Source: Tupaia tana (taxonomy: Eukaryota > Chordata > Mammalia > Scandentia > Tupaiidae). From it: a stretch of DNA of 64,000 bases. This document shows, piece after piece, positions 54,321 through 64,000 of this stretch; positions within the stretch are counted from its first letter, which is position 1, and the number at the start of each line of letters is the position of its first letter. Under the pieces are notes generated by a model, which saw only the letters and a program-made list of their open reading frames with translations, did not search any database and was not told where the DNA came from. The DNA is taken from contig JAKSZU010000025.1 in assembly GCA_026018925.1 (NCBI GenBank), positions 23,942,891-24,006,890 of the forward strand, in the 5' to 3' direction. A program made the translations under genes and the position numbers.

Positions 54321-55809
54321 ATTTAAGCACAAACATTTAACCATATTGTTATTTCTTTGATCTGTGGCTCTAGGAGTATATTTTTATTAGGTAAAAAATG
54401 ATAGCTCTTTTGGGGGGTCACCATTTCTGCAGTTGTATCTCCCCTCTATGAATACTAATCAGTGCCCTTGTTCCCTAGTCCTGTGCCCCTCTGACTTCGG
54501 TGCCTTCCTCCTCAGTGCGTAGTTACGTTTGTTAGGAGTTGGGAGGAGCAGCTGCATTCGTGTTCTCAAGTCCGAATTGCGTGTTGCCCAGCCTGTCCGT
54601 TTCTGTCCGCTGCACCTGCTGGCACTGCCCAGCAGTGGCCAGGGAGCGTTATTCTCATCAAATCTGAATGACGCCTTTGGGCCCTTACCTTGTGCGACCT
54701 CGGTAGTGCTTCATCGGAAGGCCCCCTCCTCCAACGTCCCTCCTCAGCCGCAGGACCTCACTCTCCGACGGTGCCCCCTGGGTTGCTTTGGCTGGTTCCC
54801 CGAGTCTGTCCCCACGCGCTGCCGTGCCCCAGATTTGCGGCTCTGCATTCGCCTGTCTTCTGTGGGGAGTCCTCCGTTCCTGTTTTCCCAGCACGCAGGG
54901 CTGGGCTGAGTGTCCTCGCATCTGTCCCTCCACCCTTCACTTCTGATTTGCGTGCTAATTCACGCGGCCTCCTGTTTATTCTTATCTGGACCGCCAAAGT
55001 CACCTTTAATTCCACACTCCTCACATCAGGTTCACTGGCTTTTTGCCCAGACCCACTTCATTTCGGCCACGGTAACCACTTCCACTCAGGTACCCCTCCC
55101 AGGGTCCCGGAGATTACCTTAGATACCTTTTCTCCTCCACCCATTTCTAACTGGCTGGTACGGCGTTTGATTCTGCCTCTTTACCATCTCTAGAACGCCT
55201 CTCCCTTCGGTTTGTGCTGATCCCGCCTGGGATCAACGAGTTGGGCTTCCCTGAGTCGTATCCCTGATGGTAGTCGCCTTTCTGCAGTCCTCTGCTCGCC
55301 GAGCCGGACAGAGCTGATTTCTCACCTAACCTCACTGCTGTGTTCATCTACCCGCTCTGCGCGCTCGCACCCCCAGCGAGCCCTGCACACCCTCCTGAAG
55401 GATGCAGCCCGACCCTCTCCCACAGTGCCCAGGGTCTTCCATGATGTCAGACGGGCCACAGCCGTCATCGTCCTTGTAAATCCTGGCCATAGTCTCTGCT
55501 CCCAGAAGCTCTTGCTTTTTCCTGTTTACACGTGTTTCATGCTTCCGTGCCTTTGCGTGTGTTGTTCTCTCTGTCTAGACCGCCCTCTCTGCTATTACTT
55601 TGGGAGACCCAGTTCAAGGTTCTCTCCCTGTTCCTCTGAACTTCCAGTGTGGGCCCCTCCCAGGTACTATGAAAGAGTCTCTCATGGACTGGCACTTCCT
55701 GCCTCCCCGGAGAGTGTGAATTCTTGAGGGCAAAGGGCAAGAGTTGTGATTTTTTTTCTTTTTCTCCTTTACGTAACATTTATATCCCATGATTTAAAAA
55801 GACATACAT
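54321..55809. other. Non-coding, probably in part old LINE
   Basis: Pyrimidine-rich. 55440-55760 ('ctttgcgtgtgttgttctct', 'ctctgtctagaccgccctct', 'gaattcttgagggcaaag') has the phrasing of old L2/L1M bodies. Frames of up to 167 codons have no recognised domain. Confidence 0.45.
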
Positions 55810-56080
55810 GGGGCCAGTAGGTGGTGTGGTCATTAAGGGGATGGATTCCCACATGGACCACCATGCTTTGAGTCCCAGATCCTGTGGCTTGAGAATCACG
55901 CTGGGCACTTGGGCATGCGTGTACAAAATCCTGAGAGCAGAGTGGAGGAGAAGGGGTTGAAGCATGGCCGTCTCTCACCGGGGGTGTGTGTGTGGTTTCT
56001 CACCTTCCTACTTTCTCTCTGTCTTCCCAGTGAGCACATGTACTCCATGGCAAAAACCTTAAATAAATAAATAAATACGG
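55810..56080 (+). mobile_element. Long-family SINE, older copy
   Basis: 'ggggccagtaggtggtgtgg', B-box-like 'ctttgagtcccag', middle with 'acaaaatcctgagagcag', 'cccagtgagcacatgtactc', AAAT-repeat tail. Confidence 0.9.
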
Positions 56081-56168
56081 AGAGTTGCTGAGAATTCAAA
56101 TAAAGTCCAGGGAAGAAAATAAAAACACTTATGTGCCAACCACCCGTTTTTATCTTATGCAATTTTTA

Positions 56169-56285
56169 TCTCTCTCTCTCTCTCTCTGTGTGTCTCTGTA
56201 TATATCTGTATATATACAGATATATACAGAGACACACACACACATATACACACACACATATATATGTATATATGTTTATGTTTAC
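56169..56285. repeat. Compound microsatellite with a perfect palindrome
   Basis: CT repeat, then TG/TA, then CA/TA repeats. Positions 56187-56210 and 56215-56238 are perfect reverse complements (24 bp each) around 'tata', so 56187-56238 is one 52-bp perfect palindrome. Confidence 0.95.
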
Positions 56286-56340
56286 AGAATTGGCATCATA
56301 AGTATAGATCGTTTTGTGGCCTTTTAAAAAACTAATATAT

Positions 56341-56523
56341 TGGGTCCAGCAGGTGGTGTGGTGGTTAAGGCACTGGACTCCCATGTGGCTGACTGTGGTT
56401 CAAGTCCCAGACCTGGTGACTTGCTTTCTCAGTTTACCTTTCTCTCTCTCTGTGTCTCTCTCTCTGGTCAAATTAAAAAATACTAGTAATAGCAAGTGAA
56501 ATTAAATAAGTACTTCTTAAAAA
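56341..56523 (+). mobile_element. Short-family SINE
   Basis: 'gggtccagcaggtggtgtgg', B box 'ggttcaagtcccag', CT stretch, 'tctggtcaaattaaaa'. Flanking 'ctaatatatt' and 'ctaatatgtt' look like a one-mismatch duplication. Confidence 0.93.
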
Positions 56524-56529
56524 AAAAGC

Positions 56530-56720
56530 TAATATGTTGTGGATATTTTCCTGTGTGCTTAAATATTTGTCAAAAACATTCTAACGGTTGTATTATATTC
56601 AATAATATCATGTAAACATGTAATTTATTTAGCCCCTCACCACTGACACACATTTAATTTTTTTAGTTTGAATATAATAAAGATTTCTTGAACATCTTTA
56701 TTAATGTTTAGCAGACTTCA
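56530..56720 (+). mobile_element. Old L1M-type 3' fragment
   Basis: 'gttgtggatattttcctgtg', 'ttctaacggttgtattatat', 'aagatttcttgaacatct' match the L1M 3' region. Confidence 0.65.
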
Positions 56721-56904
56721 TTAAATAGAAGAAGGGGACTAAAACCGTATACCGTCATAGAAGGTCTTATTTCTTCAGACTTTAAAAATTGAGTCAAGGG
56801 AGATTTTTTATGAGTAGCAACCACTATGTTGTGTAGTAAAACCTCTGTTAACCCTTTGGATTTAAAAAAGAAACAGTACCAATAGTTAAATATATTGGTT
56901 TTTG

Positions 56905-57132
56905 TTTGTTTGTTTCTGCCGTAGGGCACATGCACTCTCTGGAGAGAGAGTGAGAAATCACCCCCGGGGGAATGGCCATGCCACAATCCTTTCTCTTCCA
57001 GTCTCCTCTCAGGATTGTGGGTGTACATACACACGCGCCCCAGGTGATTTTTAGCTTCCAGGTCCTGGACTGAAACCGAGGTAGGCTAGGTGGAAGCCCA
57101 GTGCCTTAAGCATCACACCACCTGCTGGTCCC
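56905..57132 (-). mobile_element. Long-family SINE
   Basis: 'gttctgccgtagggcac'-like start after a GTTT repeat, short GA stretch, middle, 'ggactgaaaccgaggtagg', end 'ccacctgctggtccc'. Confidence 0.9.
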
Positions 57133-58140
57133 TTAACTATGTTTAGAAACATAACCTTTGTTGTAGATTAGACATATAAAATGTGTGAGCGTGAGTGTTA
57201 CTAAGAGAACTTCAGCTTTCCCATTTTGTGATTTTGCAGTAATACAGCTTTTTATGTAACGAGTTCATATTTGTGAAGTGCTTTGAAGATGAAAGCGATT
57301 ATGTAAGGGCAAAATCACTTCATAAAAATGTTACACATAAACTACAAAAATCCATAGACAGACTGTAAGATTTTCAAAGTAACATCAACTCTTTCATGTA
57401 ATCATTTATAACCACCATCTTTAGACTAGTAATCCAGGATTCATTTATAGATTATTCCTGGAGTATTTTAGTGTTATCTGTTACAGTGAAATTGTTTTTA
57501 CAGTCAAAGGCAGTGGTTAGGAATGACGTGATTCCTTTTAACCACAGTTATTGAAGTCGGAGCACAATTTATAAATAGGTGACGATAAATAAAAATTGGG
57601 GATAAATAGAAATCTTTCTTTCTGCCATCCAACATAATGACCACACAGGTTGGTATTTTAAAGGAAAAGATTTCAGTATGCATTGCTTAGGTTTTAAAAT
57701 GATAGCCATTGTACCTTATGGATCATCTTATTTCTGTAGCATATTCAAAGACGGCGTGAGTAAGTGTACCTAGAGAGTTAGCCAGGCAAGTACGAATTTT
57801 CCCTGTGTGCTTCTAAATACTATTATTCCCTGAGTAATAGTCTGCACAATGTGTCATCCCCAAGATATCCTGATGTTAATATCTGATGCTTTATTCCACA
57901 CGATTTTCACTTTAAAATTTTGCCTTCAAAGTTTCTCTGAACCTCCTGAGCACCCCCACACATATGATTGAAATGAAGTTTACTGCTTCATTTGGAAACG
58001 GAAGCTACATATATCCAGTGTTGCTTGTCACGACTGTAACACTCTTCACACACAAACACAGCTCAGCTGGCAGACTCCAAATGCCCACCAGACCATCCTG
58101 TGATACGCTGCCTCTTTGGCTGGCATTTCCACTCAGGAGC
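57133..58140. other. AT-rich unique non-coding DNA
   Basis: One kilobase without recognised repeats or genes. Confidence 0.5.
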
Positions 58141-58372
58141 CCTTGGGCCCAGATGGTAGTGCAGCTATCAAACATGATGCTCAGTGAGGCCATTCCACGT
58201 GGGAAGGTTCCCAGTTTCAGTCCAGAGACCTCCCTGGATACTCTGGGCACAGGCTTGTCCGTGATCCGGGCTGGCTGAGGCTGGGGTGGATCGTGGCATC
58301 AAGACTGTGGCATCATGTTGGGGGTTCTCTCTCTCTCTGTAATGGAAGAAAGAAATAAACTTAAGAAGAAGA
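58141..58372 (+). mobile_element. Third-family SINE
   Basis: Forward copy: 'ttgggcccagatggtagtgc', B-box-like 'ggttcccagtttcagtcc', 'gatccgggctggctgagg', 'ggggttctctctctctctgt', 'ggaagaaagaaataaac'. Confidence 0.85.
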
Positions 58373-58579
58373 ACAGGGCCCTAGAATTGCAGCACACCAG
58401 CAACCGAGAATGAGGCTGATCTTTGGGCGCAACTGTCATGTCGTGGGTGACTTCCCGTACTTTCGCTCTTTTGCTTTTATGCCTTTCTGCTGATATAAAA
58501 GTATTTTCTGCTTGAAAATATTTATGTGGTATTACTTCAACTTGGAGATTGAAAATAAGTGAAATATTTGATTTTCTTT

Positions 58580-58785
58580 TCTCCTTTATTGCCACTGGGC
58601 CTGTACACTTACGAGAGAGACAGAGAGAAGAGAGGGAGACAGAGGAAACACCTCCTCTTCAGCTGCGGTCATGCTGCAACCCTCTTTCTTCCGTTCCTCC
58701 TTCCTGCACTCAGCACCTTTGCCCTGGAGTGTTTTTCTGTCACCAGAGCTGAAAAGATCGTCCACTGTGCCACTAGGCCAGCCCC
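58580..58785 (-). mobile_element. Long-family SINE, very diverged
   Basis: 'ttgccactgggcctgtacac', 'gagagacagagagaagag', 'tgcggtcatgctgcaaccc', end 'cactaggccagcccc'. Head and middle are only partly recognisable. Confidence 0.65.
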
Positions 58786-58821
58786 TAACTGTTTTCTTAC
58801 TCTTAGCTCCTACTTTGCTTT

Positions 58822-59061
58822 TCTTTTTTTGAGAGAGAGATTATTGCTATAGGGTGTGTGTGTTCACTGAAGAGACAGAGAAAGAGAGAGAGACAAAAAG
58901 CGAGAAATCATCCCTAGGAGGTGTGGCCACACTGTAGTCCCTTCTCCTCGGGATTTTTGGGCATGCAGCAAGTCATGCCTGGCTTGAGTTTTAAGTTGCT
59001 GGGTGTGGGACTCAGACAGTGGGAGTCCAGCAACGTAACTATTACGCCACTTGCTGGTCCC
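58822..59061 (-). mobile_element. Long-family SINE
   Basis: 'gagagagattattgctatag', GA stretch, shortened middle, 'tgggactcagacagtgggag' with a deletion in the anticodon-arm region, end 'cttgctggtccc'. Confidence 0.9.
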
Positions 59062-60617
59062 TCCCTGTTTGCTTTTGTTCCTGGGCTGCTCCTGCCCCTT
59101 CTCTTCACACCTCCACCCCTGCATCACGGCTTCCTGTCCCAATCTGGCTGGGTTGGCCCCTGTGGGTATGTACGCGCAGGCATACATGCAGTATGACAAA
59201 ATTAATGTTGTTCTAGAAATCTTTCTTTTCTTTCTTTTTCTTTTTGGCTTCTGACCTTTCTGTGCACTTGAAATTGCATTGAATATTTCATTACTACAGG
59301 TCTTTTCATCTAATTTCCTGGATTTTTTTTTTTTTTTTGGTACTTGGGAAAAAAGTCTACAAATTTGGTTTTGCAGTGCAGAATTATGGGGTCTCATAAT
59401 TCTCCAGTCTAAGACAGTTCAGTGACTGGGGCCCTACAGCATTTTTATTGCACACGATTTTATTGCTGAAAGGTTAGGCCATTTGACCATTTTATTTTAG
59501 ATTTATCCATCAAGCGTTGCTCACAGAAAATTAAAATCATACACAATGGAAAATGTAACCAACATGTAGCCATTTCTTTGGAAGGGACGTCCTTTAACTC
59601 TGCATGAGAAGAACCTCCTGGTCTAGAAACACGTCACATGGTGGGTGGGTTTGTAACCATGGGGGAGAAGGTGAAGTTGTAGTCCGGCTATGTCTAGTAT
59701 TCACGTAGCTAGCCATGCAGCAGCGGGGGTAATGAATAAGTATTGCCCTAATCGCCTTCCCTTTTTAGTCTCCCATAAATATTTCTAGAACATTGGCCTT
59801 TAGTCCAGTGGTGAATTCTTTCATCCTGACATGGCAAAGAAAAGATCAGGAGCTCGTTAGGAAAACTCTCTTGCAATCCGTTTTATTTTTCCAATGGCTT
59901 AAAAGAGTCCAGAGCACTTTCAGATGGGAGTTTTATAAAATGGGCGACTTTCCTGCTGATTGGGAGATGGATAGTGTGTATGGGTGGACACACCGTCTTG
60001 ACTCCCTGAAGACTGACCTGACTCGCCCTGCCCAGCATTCATGGAGAGCTGTCCACACCCACCTGCAACCTCCTCCCTCGCCACCAGCAGGGCCGAGTGC
60101 CCGGTGTCAACTGCTCCGAGGGCCTTGTGGGAAATACCTGATTGCTTTTGGAGTTGACGGACTTGATGGAAGGCTCTCTGTCTGTGGTGGGAAGTTTATG
60201 TGCTTATGTGTGCTAAATGCATTAGCAAACGGTGGCTCACACGTCAACGTTCTTTAATGATGTTTTTTGCTACTTTTTAATAATGATAGTTTCCCAAAGG
60301 GAAGTAGAATGTATTGGTCATTAGGTATGATTTAATGTGTGAGTGGAAAGCTTTTAAAGAGTAGAAAAGCAAAGTGGGCAGTTTTCTTTCTGGTGCAATG
60401 TCTCCCATTTCGCCCAATCCACACAAAGACGCACATGATTTCCGACAACATTGCTCATGATATCACTAATCATCTTTCGACATTGCATGCCATTGTGGGC
60501 TGGGTCTACCTCTCCTCTCCCCCAGGCCCCCATCTGTCCAAGACCATGACAGACCCCACGGGGGGACCTTGGCTCTGCCCTTCTTTTTTGCCTGAGAACC
60601 TCTCCTTGACTCTTTAT
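59062..60617. other. Unique non-coding DNA
   Basis: CT-rich stretch at 59220-59247 and a T run near 59325-59338. A 154-codon frame (59793-60257, +) is one of the longer repeat-free frames but begins at TTG and has no recognised domain. Confidence 0.45.
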
Positions 60618-60782
60618 TTTTAAAAAGATTTTATTTAACTTTATTTGTTATTTTTAATTTGACCAGATTGGAACACAGAGAGAGATGGAAAGTGAGAAAG
60701 CAAGCTTCCAGGTCTGGAACTTGAACTGCAGTTGGCCATGCGGGAGTCCAGTGCCCTTAACCACCACACCACCTGCCAGCTC
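60618..60782 (-). mobile_element. Short-family SINE
   Basis: 'aaaaagattttatttaactt', 'taatttgaccagattggaac', 'ctggaacttgaactgcag', end 'acctgccagctcc'. Left flank 'tccttgactct' recurs near the right end of the next SINE. Confidence 0.92.
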
Positions 60783-60791
60783 CTCTTTCTT

Positions 60792-60795
<4 letters not shown>

Positions 60796-60823
<28 letters not shown>

Positions 60824-61050
60824 GAGAGAATTTTGCCATAGGGCACATGCGCTCACCAGAGAGAGAGACAGAAAGTGAGAAATCCCCCCCCCATCGAGGG
60901 ATGGTCACGCCGCAGTCCCTTCTCCTCCATTCTCTTCTCGAGATCTTGGGCACACACGCACACGTGCCCGGCATGAGTTTAAGTCCAGGACTTGAACCAC
61001 AGTCGACATGGGAGTTCAGCAATGTAGCCCTTACACCATCTGCTGGTCCC
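60796..61050 (-). mobile_element. Long-family SINE with long T run
   Basis: About 29 T, 'gagagaattttgccataggg', GA stretch, middle, 'caggacttgaaccacagtcg', end 'ccatctgctggtccc'. It follows the short SINE after about 13 bp and is followed by 'tccttgactct'. Confidence 0.94.
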
Positions 61051-62530
61051 TCCTTGACTCTCAATATAGCACCTTCATGTCAGCCTCTCATGAGGGAAGG
61101 GTTCCCTGTCTCCCCTGTTTACAGTAGATTCTCTCTATTTTTGTCTACTACAACATCTTAAATTTTTTTTTGTCTTGGTGGTTCTAGTCTCATTTTTAGT
61201 GATTTTATTTAATGATGCCCCGGCCCCTCCTACTCCGTAATATAGGCCCTGCTGTCTGCCTTGGGATCTGCTGTATCTCCAGATATTTCTGCACCACTGG
61301 CCATAGAGTATGTGCGTAATACGTATTTCTTGACGAGTGAGTGGATGTACAAACGTCCAACCTAAGCACAGTTCCCGAGTTGGCTAGTTGACTTAACGTT
61401 TTCTTTTTTAGCTGTCTTTTCGGTCTAACCCCTGTTCAACTCTTCCAGAAGCTGACTGACGTTGATAAAACTTGGTACACTGCACAGGGAAAGTCCCGTT
61501 TTGAATTGGTTTTTATAACTCAGTCTGTTGTCTTGAATCCAAATGGTGACAGATAAACTTGACAAATGGGACTTGGAGCAGATCTCCGTACAGTTTGGGA
61601 CACGGATCAATGTGCCACTTAATTGAAACGCGTGGAGTCTACATTTCTTGAACTTGCCTCTAACCTTACCCCCCCTCAACTCGCTCTTCCTTCTCAACGA
61701 TATTGTTCTCTTCAAAACCCAATATTTGGGGCTAGATTAGACATGTCTTGGGAGATGAAAATCAACAAGGAGTTACAGTGGCGGGTATTTAGCTATTTTC
61801 TTTAAAAGCTCCTACACCCCGTGACCTGACAAGGTTGGTGACAGACACACGGTTTCTTCATGACTGTAGGCAGCCATGCTAAATGGGAAGGTCTCAAAAG
61901 ATAGGCGACAGGGCAGGGTTGTTTCTTACTGTCCCCGAGTGCGTCTGTACCGACAGCCCAGGGACAGATGCAGAGAGAAGGGAAGAGGCTGATCTTGGCT
62001 TGGTGAGAAGGGAGGTTCTCCCACATGGACTCTCGAACCTCCCCAGGACAGTTGGCTATCAGATTTTTGCCACAGGAAGTGTTTTGAACCTTGTAGGGAC
62101 ATTTTTAACTCTGATATCTGGAATCGTCTGTTAGAAATCCACAACATCCCGTTTGAGATTCCATGCATTTTTAGATGGGAAAAATGACGAGGGATGTTTT
62201 CTGGAATGTGAGCACCTCCTTGGGGGGATGTTTGGTTCCTGTGTGTCAGTGTCCGTGCTAGGCTCTTCTGTTGGAAAACTTGCCTCGGCATTCCTCCGTG
62301 CTTTATTTGTGTTTGCTATCACACAGCAATTCCCAGGTTCCGGATCACTGGAAAAGCCAGTGTCAACACTGTAAGCAAACACAGTGAAAATGCAGACTGC
62401 AGATTATTTGCCGTTTTCAGCAGCAAAATCCCCACTTCCCTGGGAGATCGAATCTCACGAATGGGGCGCCTGTCAAATTATCATTTGGCATATTCTGTAA
62501 AACATAACTCTCTCCATCGATAGCTTTTTC
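61051..62530. other. Unique non-coding DNA
   Basis: No repeat or gene recognised. A 121-codon minus frame (61926-62291) has no recognised domain. Confidence 0.5.
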
Positions 62531-62531
62531 T

Positions 62532-62762
62532 AAAGTTTATTTATTTCATGTATGAGAGAGAGAGAGAGAGAGAACGAATGAACATTCAAAAGGGTCCCAA
62601 TGCCATGATCCGCACCCGGCCTCAGCCAGTCCTGGAACATGGGCATACACAGACATGCTCAGCATATTCAGAGAGGTCTCAGGATATGAACCTGGAATGT
62701 CCTCGGGTCAGTCAGCCTCACATTTGTGTTGCGCTTTATACCACGCCACTGTCTGGCCCCAT
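62532..62762 (-). mobile_element. Third-family SINE
   Basis: 'aaagtttatttatttcatgt', GA repeat (62553-62572), 'ggcctcagccagtcctgg', B-box-like 'atgaacctggaatgtcc', end 'ccactgtctggcccc'. Confidence 0.85.
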
Positions 62763-63431
62763 CTCTGCCAATATCATTGTCCCTTTACCTCCTCTTCTCC
62801 GCCTCCAACCATGTGCCACCTTATTCTTAGGTTATAAACTTGTATAACATGTTTTATTTCTTTCCATTTTTTCCTAATAATAAAAGACATTTTAATTCAC
62901 TGTAGATTTACAGTCTGCCGAAACGTCTATGGAAGAGACCAGACGTGACCTACAAGTTTGCTGTTAGAGACGAACCATCTTATAATTGTAGCAGGTCTCC
63001 GTCCAGCCCCGCCCTGTGCCCACGTCTGAACCGTACACCTGGATCGGGCAGAGCTGATTTTTAAAAGCCGCCCTAAAGCTTTAGCGCTGAGCATGTTCCT
63101 GGCTGCTAATTCGCAGTGCTCTGAGAAACTCATTCTGTGTTCCTGCCAAGGCCGGAAAGGGCAACCATCTTTTATTTTACTCATCTTTTTCTTCCTCCAT
63201 CTGCTGCAGACACCTCTTTGCCCTGCTGCCACTGGACCCGACTGTTTTCTTACTAGGTCCCTTTGACTGTTTGCTTCCCTTTTCCTGCCCTTTTGGCTGC
63301 AGGAGTCCGGGATGGCCTCCTAGTCTCAGGGCCTGCAGTCCCGCCGGCTCACACTTGTTGGTGCTCCCTTCCAGGCTGCAGAACCGGGTTGTGCTCCTGC
63401 TGTTCTCCTGACGGGAGGGCGGTCACTGCTG
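62763..63431. other. Unique non-coding DNA
   Basis: No repeat or gene recognised. Confidence 0.45.
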
Positions 63432-63445
63432 CCCATGGTGGAGTT

Positions 63446-63699
63446 ATTATTATTTTTATTTTGGAGAGTTTTTTTGCTATAGGGCACATGCGCTCACCAG
63501 AGAGACAGAGACAGAAAGCGAAAAATCATCCCCCGGGGGGATGGCCACGCCGCAATCCCTTCTCTTCTATTCTCCTTTTGGGATCTTGGGCACGCACGCA
63601 CATGTGCCCGGCGTGAGTGTAAGCCACCAGGTCTGGGACTCGAACCGTGGTCGACTACATGGGAGTCCAGCGACATAGCCATTACGCTAACTGCTGATC
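63446..63699 (-). mobile_element. Young long-family SINE with 14-bp duplication
   Basis: 'ggagagtttttttgctatag', GA stretch, middle, 'gggactcgaaccgtggtcga', end 'gctaactgctgatcc'. The duplication 'cccatggtggagtt' is perfect at 63432-63445 and 63700-63713. Confidence 0.96.
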
Positions 63700-63879
63700 C
63701 CCATGGTGGAGTTTTGAAGCTCCAAGCATCTCTGTAGCTGATGTTGACCTGCCCAGCTGAAGATACTCTTAGGGCTTCTAGAATTCAGCTCGGCTTTCCT
63801 CCAGCTCTTTTCTCTATGAGCACAGGGAGTCTTGTCACCTCCAAGTTGTAGGAAGGGAACGCTAAGTAATATTCCTGTC

Positions 63880-64000
63880 GCAGTTGCGTGGTGCGTGCAT
63901 TCACTCCTCACAGTGCTCGTGATCTAGGTGGTGTTATCTCTGTTTTGGAGACAGGAAAGTTGAGACTCAGCGAGATTGAGTGGTTGGCTCAAGGCTCTCA
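63880..64000 (-). mobile_element. MIR element running off the window
   Basis: 'gtgcattcactcctcacagt', 'gtgttatctctgttttgga', 'gacaggaaagttgagactc' and 'ttggctcaaggctctca' are reversed MIR phrases. The head lies beyond the window. Confidence 0.75.

Noticed and set aside
59793-60257. 154-codon repeat-free frame on the + strand
   Set aside because: It starts at TTG. I recognise no domain and see no splice sites or upstream promoter. Worth a protein search, but not supportable as a gene.

Overview
The window is 64 kb of mammalian nuclear DNA in which I can support no protein-coding gene, no rRNA or tRNA gene, no CRISPR array and no operon-like layout. It reads as intergenic or deep intronic sequence. 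The open frames are short, mostly begin at TTG, GTG or other non-ATG codons, and often run through SINE copies, simple repeats or minisatellites. I found no frame with convincing splice sites, a recognisable domain or a recognisable protein family.

The organism is very probably a placental mammal. Old mammalian repeats (MIR, L2-like and L1M-like LINE tails, a MaLR-like LTR, hAT-like and mariner-like fragments) form the background. On top lie about 50 lineage-specific SINE copies with RNA polymerase III A and B boxes. They fall into three groups. The long family (about 230-280 bp) has a tRNA-like head, a middle segment ending in a pyrimidine stretch, and a tail resembling 'ggtgagcacacgcgcccta'. 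The short family (about 130-190 bp) has the same kind of head but the tail 'ctctggtcaaattaaaa'. A third, more diverged family ends in CT repeats plus 'ggaataaataa'. The short head fits what I remember of the dermopteran (colugo) CYN/t-SINE family, so a colugo is my best guess. That rests on memory and is not proven here.

Layout: 0-9 kb is mostly unique DNA with a polypyrimidine tract and a few SINEs. At 9.07-10.9 kb there is a mariner-like fragment split by a SINE, a 45-bp x7 minisatellite and an L2-like element split by a SINE. At 13.0-17.8 kb there is an AT-rich, repeat-poor interval with only one young SINE. It contains a 77-nt bulge-free imperfect hairpin (13572-13648) and a palindromic MITE (16985-17070). 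At 17.8-24.6 kb there are SINEs, a MaLR-like LTR, a CA repeat and a 36-bp x26 minisatellite (23311-24241). At 24.6-48 kb the DNA is mostly old, with MIR/L2/L1M remnants, an 85-bp x3 expansion inside a SINE (about 28424-28676), a MIR nested in a MIR (37.7-38.1 kb), and a 5-kb stretch free of young SINEs (42.85-48.09 kb). At 48.1-53.7 kb there is a dense SINE cluster with runs of same-orientation copies. At 54-64 kb there are more SINEs, a 52-bp perfect palindrome (56187-56238), a double SINE insertion at 60.6-61.05 kb and a MIR running off the end.

Nothing here works together as a pathway. The most interesting single item is the 13.57-kb hairpin, which could be a microRNA-like precursor or an ancient conserved palindromic element. 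The tandem arrays and the SINE subfamily structure come next. All family names are from memory, and element ends are usually good to about 10 bases.
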